Below are positions 25,025-34,046 of a stretch of DNA of 59,031 bases, one piece after another. The stretch is from Halapricum hydrolyticum. Its GTDB lineage: Archaea; Halobacteriota; Halobacteria; Halobacteriales; Haloarculaceae. The stretch is taken from positions 1 to 59,031 of the forward strand of contig JAOPKD010000018.1 of assembly GCA_025517565.1 (NCBI GenBank), written 5' to 3'. Within the stretch, counting starts at the first letter, position 1, and each line of letters begins with the position of its first letter. The translations under genes and the position numbers were made by a program. The notes under the pieces were generated by a model that ran no database searches, had not been told where the DNA came from, and worked only from the letters and a program-made list of their open reading frames with translations.

Positions 25025-26096
25025 AATGAGTGGGGATCCACTCCGGGAGCACCTGATGACATTCGGACTATCATCGACCGAGATCGACGTGTATCGGGCG
25101 ATCCTCCGGGCGGGAGCGGCGACGACGGGTGAACTGGCGGAAGCCGCGGGCGTCTCGCAGGGGTACGTCTACGAGGTCGTGGAGACGCTCGCCGAGCGGG
25201 ACTTCGTGGCGATCGACGAGAGCAGTTCGCCGACGACGATCCGGGCTCGCGAACCAGAGGCGGCGATCGAGGGATTGACCAGCCGGATCGACGAGCTGGA
25301 GTCCGCGATCGAATCCGAGTACGCTGGCGGCGCAGGGCAGGCAGAGTTCGAGATCGTCCACTCGCGGGCGACGGTCCGCCGGCGCGCTCGCAGCGCCATC
25401 GAAGCGGCAGCCCGCGAAGCGTTCGTCGTTGTCCCCGCGTCGGAGTTCGAGCACCTCGCGGGCGTGCTGGCCAGCGCGGTCGATCGAGGGGTGTTCGTCT
25501 ACTGTCTGTTGCTCGGACCCGACGCCGTCGACGTCGCCGACGAACTCGAAGAACCGGGCAGGTACGCGCACGTCCTCCGCGTCTGGGCGGCGACCCCGCC
25601 GGTGTTCGTTCTCGTGGACGAGCAGACGGGCGTGATGGGTAGCTACGAGGTGCTCAGCGGCCGCCACGGGGCAGAATACGCGCTCGCGTTCTCCCAGCCC
25701 GAGGTCGCCAGCGGCTTCTACGGCAACCTGATCAGCAACGTCTGGCCGATGGGCGAGACAGTCTTCCGTTCGGAGCCGGACCCGCTACCAGCGAGGTACG
25801 ACCACCTCCGAACGGCCGTGACGAACGCCGTCTTCCACCGCGAGGCCGGCCGCGATCTGGCGGCCGATCTGGTCGTCGAACGGACCGATTCCGGCGATCG
25901 AGAGACCTTCGAGGCTGTCCCGATCGTCGACATCCGGCAGAGTCTCGTCGGCGAATCGACCGCGGAGTTCCCCATGGAGAACAGTCTCGTCTTCGAGGTG
26001 GATGGAACGCGCTATTCTGTCGGCAACGGTGGCGGCGGGATCGATCCGTTCCTGGAACCGTACGCTGCCCGCGAGGTCTGGCTGCGAGAACGGTGA
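25011..26096 (+). CDS. TrmB-family transcriptional regulator
   Basis: A 361-residue protein. The N-terminal winged helix is LREHLMTFGLSSTEIDVYRAILRAGAATTGELAEAAGVSQGYVYEVVETLAERDFV, followed by a coiled-coil-like stretch and a TrmB sensor domain (about residues 105-350). TrmB proteins sense sugars and act as repressors or activators. It diverges from an MFS transporter, the likely target. In-frame ATGs at 25017 and 25026 are alternative starts; because the inverted repeat covers 25014-25024, the latter (MSGDPLREHLM) would leave the operator outside the coding region. Confidence 0.85.
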   Translation: MNMFSMSGDPLREHLMTFGLSSTEIDVYRAILRAGAATTGELAEAAGVSQGYVYEVVETLAERDFVAIDESSSPTTIRAREPEAAIEGLTSRIDELESAIESEYAGGAGQAEFEIVHSRATVRRRARSAIEAAAREAFVVVPASEFEHLAGVLASAVDRGVFVYCLLLGPDAVDVADELEEPGRYAHVLRVWAATPPVFVLVDEQTGVMGSYEVLSGRHGAEYALAFSQPEVASGFYGNLISNVWPMGETVFRSEPDPLPARYDHLRTAVTNAVFHREAGRDLAADLVVERTDSGDRETFEAVPIVDIRQSLVGESTAEFPMENSLVFEVDGTRYSVGNGGGGIDPFLEPYAAREVWLRER

Positions 26097-26138
26097 TCGA
26101 CGACCACTGCGACTGCCCGAGGCGAGTCGAGAACTCCC

Positions 26139-27398
26139 CTAGACCACAACAGCCAGCAGCGCCACGCCGCTCACGGCGACGATCCCCAGCACGATCGCGA
26201 CGAGTTGCCCCAGCTTTCGCGTCCCGAGCGCCCACGCCAGCGCGGCCTTGACGAACGTGTTGGCGATGGCCGCGATGACGATCCCCGTCGTCGCGACCTC
26301 CGCGGAGACGGTTCCGTTCGCGGCGAGTCGACTCAACGTGAGCGTCATGGCGTCGACGTCGGCCAGCCCCGAGAAGAAGGCCGTCGCGTAGATCCCGGAC
26401 GCGCCGAGCAACTCGTTGGCGTACTCGGAGACGAGCAGGACGACAGCGAAGATCACGCCGAACAGTAGTGCCGGCCGAAGCCGAAACGGATTCTCTAGCT
26501 CTTCTGCCTCGACTGTCTCCCCGGCGGTCGTCCGCCAGTACAGCGCGACGGCGGCGACCGTCCCCACGAGCGTCATCGCTCCCAGCGGCACAGCCACGCT
26601 CGACAGCAACGCGGGGTTGACGACCGCGACCTCGATCAGCGCTCGCGGGAACATGACGATCGAAGCGGTCACGACCGCGAAGGCACAGACGTGATACAGC
26701 GCCGCGTTCTGGACGGTCTTTTCCGCCATCGAGACCGTCGTCGCCGTCGAGGAGACGAACCCGCCGACGACGCCCGTAATCGCGATCCCGCGTTCCGTTC
26801 CCAGCACCCGCCCGAGCACGTACGCGACGAATCCGAGCCCGGTGACGAACACGACCATCAGCCAGACGAACCGCGGATTGAGGCCGTACAGCGCCTCGAC
26901 CTCGCGGTCGGGAAGCGCGGGCAGGACGACGAGCACCACGAGCACGAACTTCGCCGAGGCGCGCCGTTCACTTCGCTCGATCCGATCGGCGAACTCGTGG
27001 ATCGGGTCCTTGATCGTAAGCAACACGGTGACGGCCCCGCCGACGACGACCGCGAGCGTGGCCCCCTGCTGGGAGTGCATCGTCATCGCGCCGAGCAGCA
27101 CCGTCAGCAGCGCGGCCGCGACCGTCGTGAGTCCGATGTCCCCCTCGTAGATGACCCGGGCGACGTACGCGACCGTCAGCGGGACCGCGAGCACGGCGAG
27201 TGCGATCGGTAGCGCGTCCGGAAAGAACCCCCAGACGAGCGCGCCGTACAGCGCAAAGAGCGGAAAGGTCCGACTGCCGGCGATCGCACCCGCGGACTCG
27301 CTCTGCTCGCGCTCGATCCCGATGAGCGCCCCGAGCCCGAACGCGACCAGCAGGTGGAGGACGACTTCCGCCAGCGGGTCCGCGACTGGATCGACCAT
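26139..27398 (-). CDS. MgtC/SapB and DUF4010 membrane protein
   Basis: A 419-residue membrane protein with about 12 helices. The N-terminal region, LVAFGLGALIGIEREQSESAGAIAGSRTFPLFALYGALVWG, is the MgtC signature (GxxIGxER and GxRT). The C-terminal part includes GVVGGFVSSTATTVSMAEK and FFSGLADVDAMTLTLSRLA, the DUF4010 pattern. Bacterial MgtC is tied to magnesium homeostasis and membrane energetics; the transported or sensed ligand of fused MgtC-DUF4010 proteins is unknown. It converges with trmB 42 bp away and stands upstream of hisA on the other side. Confidence 0.8.
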   Translation of the reverse strand: MVDPVADPLAEVVLHLLVAFGLGALIGIEREQSESAGAIAGSRTFPLFALYGALVWGFFPDALPIALAVLAVPLTVAYVARVIYEGDIGLTTVAAALLTVLLGAMTMHSQQGATLAVVVGGAVTVLLTIKDPIHEFADRIERSERRASAKFVLVVLVVLPALPDREVEALYGLNPRFVWLMVVFVTGLGFVAYVLGRVLGTERGIAITGVVGGFVSSTATTVSMAEKTVQNAALYHVCAFAVVTASIVMFPRALIEVAVVNPALLSSVAVPLGAMTLVGTVAAVALYWRTTAGETVEAEELENPFRLRPALLFGVIFAVVLLVSEYANELLGASGIYATAFFSGLADVDAMTLTLSRLAANGTVSAEVATTGIVIAAIANTFVKAALAWALGTRKLGQLVAIVLGIVAVSGVALLAVVV

Positions 27399-27454
27399 CG
27401 TCTAGACGTTTCGGCTCGGGTATTGTCAAACGACCGGCCGGCTTCGTGCGGATC

Positions 27455-28192
27455 TCAGGAATCGCGTACCTGCTCGACGGCGTCCATCGCCGCTTCGAGC
27501 GTGAACGCTCCCTCGTAGAGCGCGCTGCCGACGACGACCGCGGCCGCGCCCGCCTCTTGCAACGCCTGCACGTCCTCGATTGTCGCGACACCGCCGCTCG
27601 CGATCACCGGGATCTCGACGGCCTCGACGACCCGACGGACTGGCTCCGTCCGGACGCCTTCGAGCTGTCCCTCCACGTCGACGTCAGTGAAGAGGATCCC
27701 GCCGGCCCCGAGGTCCTCGTATCGCCCGGCAGCCTCGGCCGGGTCCAGACCGGTCCCTTCGGTCCAGCCCGAGACGACGACCTCGCCGTCCTTGGCGTCG
27801 AGACTCACGAGCACGCTTTCGGGGTGTTCGTCGCTGATCTCGGCGACGATCTCGGGGTTCTCGACCGCCGCCGTACCGAGGATGACCCGATCGACGCCCG
27901 CCGCGAGGAGCCCGGCCGCGTCCTCGACGGTCCGGATCCCGCCGCCGAGCTGAATGTCGACGTCGACGGCCTCGCGGATCGCCTCGATCGCGGCGGCGTT
28001 CTCGCGCTCGCCCTCGAACGCGCCGTCGAGATCGACGAGGTGCAGCGTCCGTGCGCCCGCATCGACCCACCGCCGGGCGGCCTCGACCGGATCGCCGTAT
28101 GTCTTTCCGGTCCTGCGTTCCCCGCCGACCAGCTGGACGACCTGGCCGTCCTGCATGTCGACGGCAGGGACGACTTCGAACTGTTCGAACAT
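27455..28192 (-). CDS. hisA: ProFAR isomerase, histidine biosynthesis
   Basis: A 245-residue (beta/alpha)8 enzyme. VVPAVDMQDGQVVQL holds the first catalytic Asp, RTLHLVDLDGAFEG and LGGGIRTVEDAAGLLAAGVDRVILGT are the half-barrel repeats, and TDVDVEGQLEG has the second catalytic acid. It isomerises ProFAR to PRFAR. The ATG at 28192 (MFEQFEVVPAVD) is chosen over the one nine codons upstream because the family starts about 10 residues before the catalytic Asp. Confidence 0.95.
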   Translation of the reverse strand: MFEQFEVVPAVDMQDGQVVQLVGGERRTGKTYGDPVEAARRWVDAGARTLHLVDLDGAFEGERENAAAIEAIREAVDVDIQLGGGIRTVEDAAGLLAAGVDRVILGTAAVENPEIVAEISDEHPESVLVSLDAKDGEVVVSGWTEGTGLDPAEAAGRYEDLGAGGILFTDVDVEGQLEGVRTEPVRRVVEAVEIPVIASGGVATIEDVQALQEAGAAAVVVGSALYEGAFTLEAAMDAVEQVRDS

Positions 28193-28269
28193 GTCTCTCT
28201 CTGGGAGCAGCCGGGGCAAAACGAGTTCGGTTCTGTCTGCCAGCGCCGATCCGGACGCCCGGCCCGTCG

Positions 28270-28719
28270 CTATCTCCGTTGGAAGTATCGCGCGGCGATC
28301 AACGGAGCGACGAGCAGCGTCACCGGTACGAGCACCCAGATCCGGCCGGCCAGCACGTTGTAGTCGGCCAGCAGGACGCTCCAGGATTTCCCCATGACGT
28401 AATGGCCGAACCCGAACTCGAACCCGAGCGTCAGAACCATCCAGAGGCCGCCGACGGCGAGCAGCGTCCGCCGATCGGCGTCGCGGGCGAATCGGCTGAC
28501 GTACAGCGCTGCGATGACCGCGACTGCGGCCGTGAGCAGGAGCGTGCTGAGAACGTGTGCCCCCGAGTCACCGAGTGACGGGACCAGCACCCCCTCGCGG
28601 AAAGCCCCGTTGAGCACCGCGACGACGGCCAACCCGGCCCAGACGGCCAGTGCCGGTCCGAGAAGTCCACGCCACGAGGGGCGGATCTGTGAGTGCGGTG
28701 GTGACGTAGTCGTTTCCAT
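28270..28719 (-). CDS. Four-helix membrane protein of unknown function
   Basis: A 149-residue protein with four hydrophobic helices at about residues 19-40, 55-75, 85-105 and 122-143. Between helices 3 and 4 is a conserved-looking stretch, FEFGFGHYVMGKSWSVLLADYN, with aromatic, His and Trp residues that could bind a ligand or pigment, though none is shown. I do not recognise the family. The start is taken at the ATG 28719 (METTTSPPHSQ); the longer version from 28776 would add 19 polar residues. It is read leftward, 77 bp before hisA. Confidence 0.65.
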   Translation of the reverse strand: METTTSPPHSQIRPSWRGLLGPALAVWAGLAVVAVLNGAFREGVLVPSLGDSGAHVLSTLLLTAAVAVIAALYVSRFARDADRRTLLAVGGLWMVLTLGFEFGFGHYVMGKSWSVLLADYNVLAGRIWVLVPVTLLVAPLIAARYFQRR

Positions 28720-28849
28720 GCGGTGACAGACGCGGCCGGTCGATATGAACTCGTATTGACCCGTGTCAGCAGGCATCTCCCGGTACCGGGACGTGTCCGG
28801 GGCCGGCTGGGACCGAACGTGTCTTTTCGATCCCCGGTGAACAGTCGGT

Positions 28850-29674
28850 ATGCGCGCGTTTCGGATCGCCTACGACGGCAGCCCCTTCCACGGGTTCCAG
28901 CGCCAGCCCGACGTGTCGACAGTGGCCGACGCGCTGCTTTCCGCCCTTCGCGAACTGGACGTACCGTTCGAAGGCGACACACCGCCGGGATACGCCGCTG
29001 CGGGCCGAACTGACGCCGGCGTCTCGGCGCTCGCCCAGACGGTCGCGTTCGAGGCCCCCGAATGGCTCTCGCCGGCGGCGTTCAACAGCGCACTTCCAGC
29101 GGACATCCGCGCGTGGGCACATGCCGACACCCCGAACGACTTTCACGCCACCCACGACGCCGTCGAGCGGGGCTACACGTACTCCCTCTATGCCCCGGCT
29201 GTCGACCGAGCGCGAGCCGAAGAGGGTGCTGACCTGCTCGCCGGTAAACACGACTTCCACAACCTCACGCCCGACGAGACCGGAACTGTTCGGGATCTCT
29301 CGATTACCGTCGACCGCGACGGGCCGTTCCTGGAACTCACGTTCCGGGCCGGCGGATTCGCCCGCCAGCTCGTCAGGCGGCTGGTGACGCTACTCGCGTC
29401 GTTCGCTCGCGGGAACAGCGACCGCGACCGGATCGAACGCGTGCTCGGTCCCGGGTCGCTTCCGGGCCCCGAGGGCGTCGCCCCGGCACCGCCGGAGCCG
29501 CTCGTGCTGACCGACGTCGTCTATCCCGACCTGTCGTTCCGAATCGACGGAGACGCGATCGAAAGCGCGCGAGACGTGTTCGGACAGCGCCACGAGCAGC
29601 TGCGCTCGCGGGCACGGGTTGCCCGTTCGATCCGGGACGGAATAGCAGAGACAGAATACCGTCCCGATCAGTAG
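28850..29674 (+). CDS. truA: tRNA pseudouridine synthase A
   Basis: A 274-residue enzyme that makes pseudouridine at tRNA positions 38-40. The catalytic Asp is D55 in GYAAAGRTDAGVSAL; FHATHDAVERGYTYSLY and GFARQLVRRLVTLL are further family blocks. The final region is acidic as usual in haloarchaea. The gene overlaps the 3' end of korB by seven bases in a tail-to-tail arrangement (29668-29674). Confidence 0.93.
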   Translation: MRAFRIAYDGSPFHGFQRQPDVSTVADALLSALRELDVPFEGDTPPGYAAAGRTDAGVSALAQTVAFEAPEWLSPAAFNSALPADIRAWAHADTPNDFHATHDAVERGYTYSLYAPAVDRARAEEGADLLAGKHDFHNLTPDETGTVRDLSITVDRDGPFLELTFRAGGFARQLVRRLVTLLASFARGNSDRDRIERVLGPGSLPGPEGVAPAPPEPLVLTDVVYPDLSFRIDGDAIESARDVFGQRHEQLRSRARVARSIRDGIAETEYRPDQ

Positions 29675-30531
29675 AACTCCCGGACGAGATCGGTCGCGCC
29701 GTCGGGCGCACCGTCCGGAATGTCGGCCATGCTTCCCTCGATTCCCTCGCGCTCGCTGTAGGGGACGCTGTCGTCGTCCTGGTAGAGGACGCCGATGTAC
29801 TCCTTGTCGCTGTCGAGGATCCGATCTTTCGCCTGATCGAAGCTACCCGAGTCGTGGTCGGTGTCTTCCAGATCGACGATCGAACCACGGAAGTAGTCGT
29901 AGGTGTCGACGTCGTTGAACGTCACACAGGGGCTGTAGACGTTGACGAACCCGAACCCGTCGTGTTCGATGGCCTGCCTGACGAGTTCGGTGTGTCGCTG
30001 TGAGTCCGAGGAAAAGGACTGGGCGATGAACGTCGCACCCGCTGACAGCGCCAGCGCTTTGGGATTGACTGGCGGAACGTTCGTCCCCTCGGGCGAGGTC
30101 GAGGTCTCGAAGTCCTCCCGAGAGGTGGGCGAGGCCTGGCCCTTCGTCAGTCCGTAGATGCGGTTGTCCATGACGACGTAGGTCATGTCGACGTTCCGGC
30201 GGACGGCGTGGATGAAATGCCCAACGCCGATCGAGTAGCCGTCGCCGTCGCCACCGGCGACCATCACTTCGAGGTCGGGATTGGCGATCTTGACCCCTGT
30301 ACCGACCGGTAACGCACGACCGTGGACGCCGTGCAGCGCGTAGCTGTGCATGTAGGTCCCGATCTTGCCCGAGCAGCCGATCCCCGCGACGAGGAACGTC
30401 TCGTCGGGGTGGTTGCCGGTTTCGGAGAGGGCTTTCATCATGCCGTTCATCGTCCCGAAATCGCCACAGCCGGGACACCAGGTCGGTTGCTTGTCGGATT
30501 TGAAGTCTGTGAAGTGAACGTCGGAACTCAT
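29668..30531 (-). CDS. korB: 2-oxoacid:ferredoxin oxidoreductase beta subunit (KorB)
   Basis: A 287-residue TPP-binding subunit. WCPGCGDFGTMNGMMKAL contributes two Cys ligands of the [4Fe-4S] cluster, and GGDGDGYSIGVGHFIHAVRRNVDMTYVVMDN is the TPP-binding motif. With the alpha subunit upstream it oxidises a 2-oxoacid to acyl-CoA with reduction of ferredoxin. Size and architecture fit the haloarchaeal 2-oxoglutarate enzyme rather than the pyruvate one, but specificity is inferred. It overlaps korA by four bases. Confidence 0.88.
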   Translation of the reverse strand: MSSDVHFTDFKSDKQPTWCPGCGDFGTMNGMMKALSETGNHPDETFLVAGIGCSGKIGTYMHSYALHGVHGRALPVGTGVKIANPDLEVMVAGGDGDGYSIGVGHFIHAVRRNVDMTYVVMDNRIYGLTKGQASPTSREDFETSTSPEGTNVPPVNPKALALSAGATFIAQSFSSDSQRHTELVRQAIEHDGFGFVNVYSPCVTFNDVDTYDYFRGSIVDLEDTDHDSGSFDQAKDRILDSDKEYIGVLYQDDDSVPYSEREGIEGSMADIPDGAPDGATDLVREFY

Positions 30532-32282
30532 TGTGTCACCTCCGTCTTCGCGACAGCGTCACGGATCTCCGCAGCCAGTTCGTCGGCCTTGAAGCGGACG
30601 CCGGTGTACTTGTTGATGCGCTGAACGCGTTCCAGCGTGTCCTGTTCGATCAGGTCCGCGAACTGCCCGGTCGCGTTCGCCTCGACGACGAGCACGTCCT
30701 CGGCGGCCTCGACTGCTTCCGTGAGGTCCGGCCGCGGGTGGATGTACGGTACCGAGAGCAGCCGGACCGACACCTCATCGAGCTGTGCCATCGCCTCGCG
30801 GATCGCCCCCTCGTTGGAGCCCCACGTGAGCACGAGCGTGTCGGCGTTCGGATCGCCGAACTCCCTGGGCTCGAAGTCCTCTCGTTCGCGCGCTGTCTCG
30901 ACTTTTCGCTGGCGCTTCTGGACCTGCTCGACGCGCACGTCCTCGTCTTCAGTCCGGCGGCCGAGTTCGTCGTGTTCGAGCCCGGTCGTCATGTGCGCGC
31001 CGTCAGTCGTCCCCGGGAACGCACGCGGGCTGACCCCGTCCTCGGTCGCCGCGTGGGCACGGAACCGGCCCTGGTCGTCGAGCCACTCCTCGACGTCTCC
31101 CCCGTCGACGACCTTCCCGCGCTCGATCTCGACGGCGTCCATGTCGAACTCCTCGGGTTCGTACGTCCGTTCTGTCACGGCCATCGAGAGGTCCGCCGTG
31201 AGATAGACCGGTACCTGGTACTTCTCGGCGAGGTTGAACGCCTCGATCGTCTTGTGGAAACACTCCGCGATCGTCGTCGGCGCGAGGACGAACCGCGGGA
31301 TCTCGCCGTGCCCGCCGTAGAGCATCATGTTCAGGTCCTCCTGGCCCTGTTTGGTCGGCATCCCCGTCGAGGGGCCCGAGCGCATCACGTTCGCGATCAC
31401 CAGCGGCGTCTCCGTCGTTGCCACGAGTCCGAACGTCTCGCTCATCAGGTCGATCCCCGGACCCGACGTGCCCGTCATCGACCGCGCGCCGGCCCGGGCA
31501 GCCCCCAGCGCCAGGTTGATCGCCGCGAGTTCGTCCTCGGCCTGGACGACCGCACCGCCGAACTGTTCGATCCGGCCCGTGAGATATTCCATGATGTCCG
31601 TCGCCGGCGTGATCGGATAGCCGGCGTAGAACCGACAGCCGGCGGCGATCGCGCCCATGCCGATCGCCTCGTCGCCGTTCAGCAGGACGTAGTCGTTGTC
31701 GGTCGTCTCCAGGCCGTACCCGAAGTCGTGGTCGTAGTTCTCGCGGACGTACTCCTGGCCGAGTCGAGCCGCTTCTCTGTTGTTCTCGACGATCGCCCTG
31801 CCCTTGTCGCCGAAGCGTTTCTCCAGCGCCTCGTCGAGGTTCTCGATCGGGAACGCCGCCACTTCGCAGGCCGCCCCGAGCGCGACGACGTTTCGCATGA
31901 TCGCCCCGCCAGCGTCCTCGGCGAGACGCTGCAGCGGGACGTCGAGTCCGATCATCTCCTCGGGGACGTCGACGCCTTGCATCGTCGCCTGCTCGCCGTC
32001 GTAGATGATGACACTCCCCTCGTGGAGTTCCGCGAGGTTCTCGTCGATCGTCCGCTCGGTCAGCGCGATCAACACGTCCAGCCGATCGACGACGCTCTCG
32101 ACCGGCTCGACTGCCGTGCGGATCTTGTAGGCCGTATAGCCGCCCCGGATGCGCGAGGCGAAGTCCTTGGAAGTGTAGACGTGGCGTCCGGCGCGAGACA
32201 GCGCACGAGCGAAGATTTTGCCCGTCGAGTCGATCCCGTCGCCGGCTTCGCCACCGATGGCCCAGTTGAGATCCTCATGCAT
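30528..32282 (-). CDS. korA: 2-oxoacid:ferredoxin oxidoreductase alpha subunit (KorA)
   Basis: A 584-residue subunit with a fused N-terminal gamma domain (NWAIGGEAGDGIDSTGKIF, RIRGGYTAYKIRT) and the alpha pyrimidine-binding domain with YPITPATDIMEYL. Domain II lies towards the C-terminus. This gamma-alpha fusion makes the enzyme a two-subunit type, standard in haloarchaea. It pairs with korB through an ATGA overlap. The ATG at 32282 (MHEDLNWAIGG) fits the gamma-domain start; the frame extends 87 codons further without homology, into the flavin-reductase promoter region. Confidence 0.9.
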   Translation of the reverse strand: MHEDLNWAIGGEAGDGIDSTGKIFARALSRAGRHVYTSKDFASRIRGGYTAYKIRTAVEPVESVVDRLDVLIALTERTIDENLAELHEGSVIIYDGEQATMQGVDVPEEMIGLDVPLQRLAEDAGGAIMRNVVALGAACEVAAFPIENLDEALEKRFGDKGRAIVENNREAARLGQEYVRENYDHDFGYGLETTDNDYVLLNGDEAIGMGAIAAGCRFYAGYPITPATDIMEYLTGRIEQFGGAVVQAEDELAAINLALGAARAGARSMTGTSGPGIDLMSETFGLVATTETPLVIANVMRSGPSTGMPTKQGQEDLNMMLYGGHGEIPRFVLAPTTIAECFHKTIEAFNLAEKYQVPVYLTADLSMAVTERTYEPEEFDMDAVEIERGKVVDGGDVEEWLDDQGRFRAHAATEDGVSPRAFPGTTDGAHMTTGLEHDELGRRTEDEDVRVEQVQKRQRKVETAREREDFEPREFGDPNADTLVLTWGSNEGAIREAMAQLDEVSVRLLSVPYIHPRPDLTEAVEAAEDVLVVEANATGQFADLIEQDTLERVQRINKYTGVRFKADELAAEIRDAVAKTEVTQ

Positions 32283-32415
32283 GATGGGGAAGATTTCAAA
32301 CCGGCCGGCGAAAAGCCTTCTGGAACCCCGAACCGTTACCGCCGGGCTGACGTTTTCATGTTCCGGAATCGTCCCTTCCGAAAGGACCATTCGGCGGCCG
32401 TCCGAAGGAGACGGC

Positions 32416-33060
32416 ATGGATCGAACGTCACTCACTGTCGCGTCGGTCGAGTCCGTCGGCCCGGACTCGATCGCGGTCGCCTTCGAGACGCCACCCGCCT
32501 TTTCCGCTCGCCCCGGACAGTTCGTCAAGCTCACCCTCGACACTGATGACGGCGAACAGTCGCGCTTCTACACGATCTCTTCGCCCGACGTCGAGGAAAC
32601 GTTTGAGATCACGGTCGGCATCGACCCCGACGGTGCAGTCGCGCCGCTGCTCGCCGAGCTGGTGCCCGGAGACGCGGTGCCCGTCGCCGGCCCGTTCGGC
32701 GACGCCTACTACGAGGGCGAGACGGCCGCCCTCGTGCTGGCCGGCGGCCCCGGCGTCGGTCCCGCGGTCGGCATCGGCGAACGCGCCGTAGCCAGCGGCC
32801 ACGGGGCGGCGATCGTCTATCGGGACGACGCCCCGATCCACCGCGCTCGGCTGGACGAGTTGTCCGAGGCGGGTGCCTTCGTCCGGATCGTCGAGGACGA
32901 CGCCGACCTGACCGAGTACGTCGCGGCCGCGCTCGATGCCGTCGACGGGGACGTACAGGTGTTCGTCTACGGGTTCGCTGACTTCCTGGACGTCGCGATG
33001 GATGCGCTCGAAGCGGCCGGTGGCGACACGGACGACGCAAAGATCGAAAACTTCGGCTGA
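32416..33060 (+). CDS. Ferredoxin-NADP reductase-like FAD oxidoreductase
   Basis: A 214-residue protein of the FNR fold. FVKLTLDTDDGEQSRFYTISSPD carries the FAD-binding RxYS/T-like motif, and ALVLAGGPGVGPAVGIGE is the pyridine-nucleotide-binding loop. The usual C-terminal CG(P/S)-type NADP motif is changed to VFVYGFADFL. It diverges from korA, separated by 133 bp, so it may recycle reduced ferredoxin or reducing power from the 2-oxoacid oxidoreductase; that link is inference. Confidence 0.8.
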   Translation: MDRTSLTVASVESVGPDSIAVAFETPPAFSARPGQFVKLTLDTDDGEQSRFYTISSPDVEETFEITVGIDPDGAVAPLLAELVPGDAVPVAGPFGDAYYEGETAALVLAGGPGVGPAVGIGERAVASGHGAAIVYRDDAPIHRARLDELSEAGAFVRIVEDDADLTEYVAAALDAVDGDVQVFVYGFADFLDVAMDALEAAGGDTDDAKIENFG

Positions 33061-33449
33061 AAGCCCTCGCGGCGGTCTGGCGACCGCTGCTCGCCCTTTT
33101 CATGTCCACCAGGCCCGCCTTGCGGTGCCGCGCCGATCGGCGCGGCATCCGCCCGGGTTACGCCGACGCTTTTCGCAGTCGCGGCCGCCGTGGCCGCGAC
33201 GAACCGCACCGCTAACCGCGGCCGCACCGCCCTGCAACACTACGCTACCGCGCCCCGTTCCTCCCCGGACGCGCGGACGAGACCGCGCGTCGGCATCCTG
33301 ACCGCTCTGCACTACTGCTCGGCTGACAGCCTCTTTGGCACATACTGATCGTCCACATTCGTTCCCAGACGGTGGCATAGAACCATCTGCACGATGTACA
33401 TTCTCCGTCGACACAGGACAGTCAGTGGGCTCTTGCAGTGACAGTCCGT
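33061..33449. other. GC-rich noncoding block with long perfect palindromes
   Basis: No gene is supported here. 33127-33146 is a perfect 20-bp palindrome, GCCGCGCCGATCGGCGCGGC, and GTCGCGGCC (33178-33186)/GGCCGCGAC (33192-33200) a perfect 9-bp hairpin with a 5-base loop. The stretch CTCGCCCTTTTCATGTCCACCAGG (within 33091-33115) reminds me of a sequence that recurs in many haloarchaeal genomes; I cannot check this. C-rich compositional bias up to about 33330 then gives way to ordinary promoter sequence. Confidence 0.5.
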
Positions 33450-33989
33450 ATGAGCTGTATGAGCAGTCTACTAATAGTGATAGCCGGAGGGATGGCAATC
33501 GTTCTACTTCTGTCGATGAGCGCGTTCTTTTCGAGTTCGGAGACGGCGGTTTTCTCGTTACCTCGGGAGTGGATCGAACAGCAGGCGACAACGGACGATC
33601 GACGGGCGCACGTTTTAAAAGACCTGCACGACAATCCACATCGTCTTCTCGTGACGCTGCTGGTCGGAAATAATATCGTGAATATTGCGATTTCAAGCAT
33701 CACGACCGTTCTCGTAGCTAGCTATCTCTCACCTGGCCCGGCAATCATCGTTGCGACAGTGCTCACCAGTTTTCTCATCCTGGTATTCGGCGAAATCGTT
33801 CCGAAAGCGTTCGGACTCGGGAACGCTAAACACTGGGCATTGACCATTGCGTCACCCATTCGACTCGTCGAGCGTGTGCTCTCTCCGCTCATCACGCTGT
33901 TCGACGGGATCACTCGCCGTATGAGCGCCCTCATTACTGTCGAGGAGCACATCGAAAAGCCGTACACGGATCGATCGAGCCGCAGATAG
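33450..33989 (+). CDS. DUF21 (CNNM) transmembrane domain protein, truncated
   Basis: A 179-residue protein with four hydrophobic segments. The conserved DUF21 core is MSAFFSSSETAVFSLPREWI, LLVTLLVGNNIVNIAISSI and FGEIVPKAFGL. Full-length CNNM/CorC proteins continue with paired CBS domains and a CorC_HlyC domain and are about twice as long; here the reading ends with HIEKPYTDRSSRR at a TAG, with only 57 bp before the next gene. So it is a stand-alone DUF21 protein or a truncated gene. Codon use is visibly more AT-rich than its neighbours (ATA, AAT, TTA), which suggests transfer or relaxed selection. Starts at 33438 (GTG) and 33459 are alternatives. Confidence 0.7.
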   Translation: MSCMSSLLIVIAGGMAIVLLLSMSAFFSSSETAVFSLPREWIEQQATTDDRRAHVLKDLHDNPHRLLVTLLVGNNIVNIAISSITTVLVASYLSPGPAIIVATVLTSFLILVFGEIVPKAFGLGNAKHWALTIASPIRLVERVLSPLITLFDGITRRMSALITVEEHIEKPYTDRSSRR

Positions 33990-34046
33990 TTCGCTTCGTT
34001 CTGTCGGTTCGAAACGCTTAGCCGTTCCCGCGCCGGATCGACTGGT

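Noticed and set aside
30531..32546. 671-codon frame opposite korA
   Set aside because: It is the complement of korA; GC-rich genes give open antisense frames. No domain is seen.
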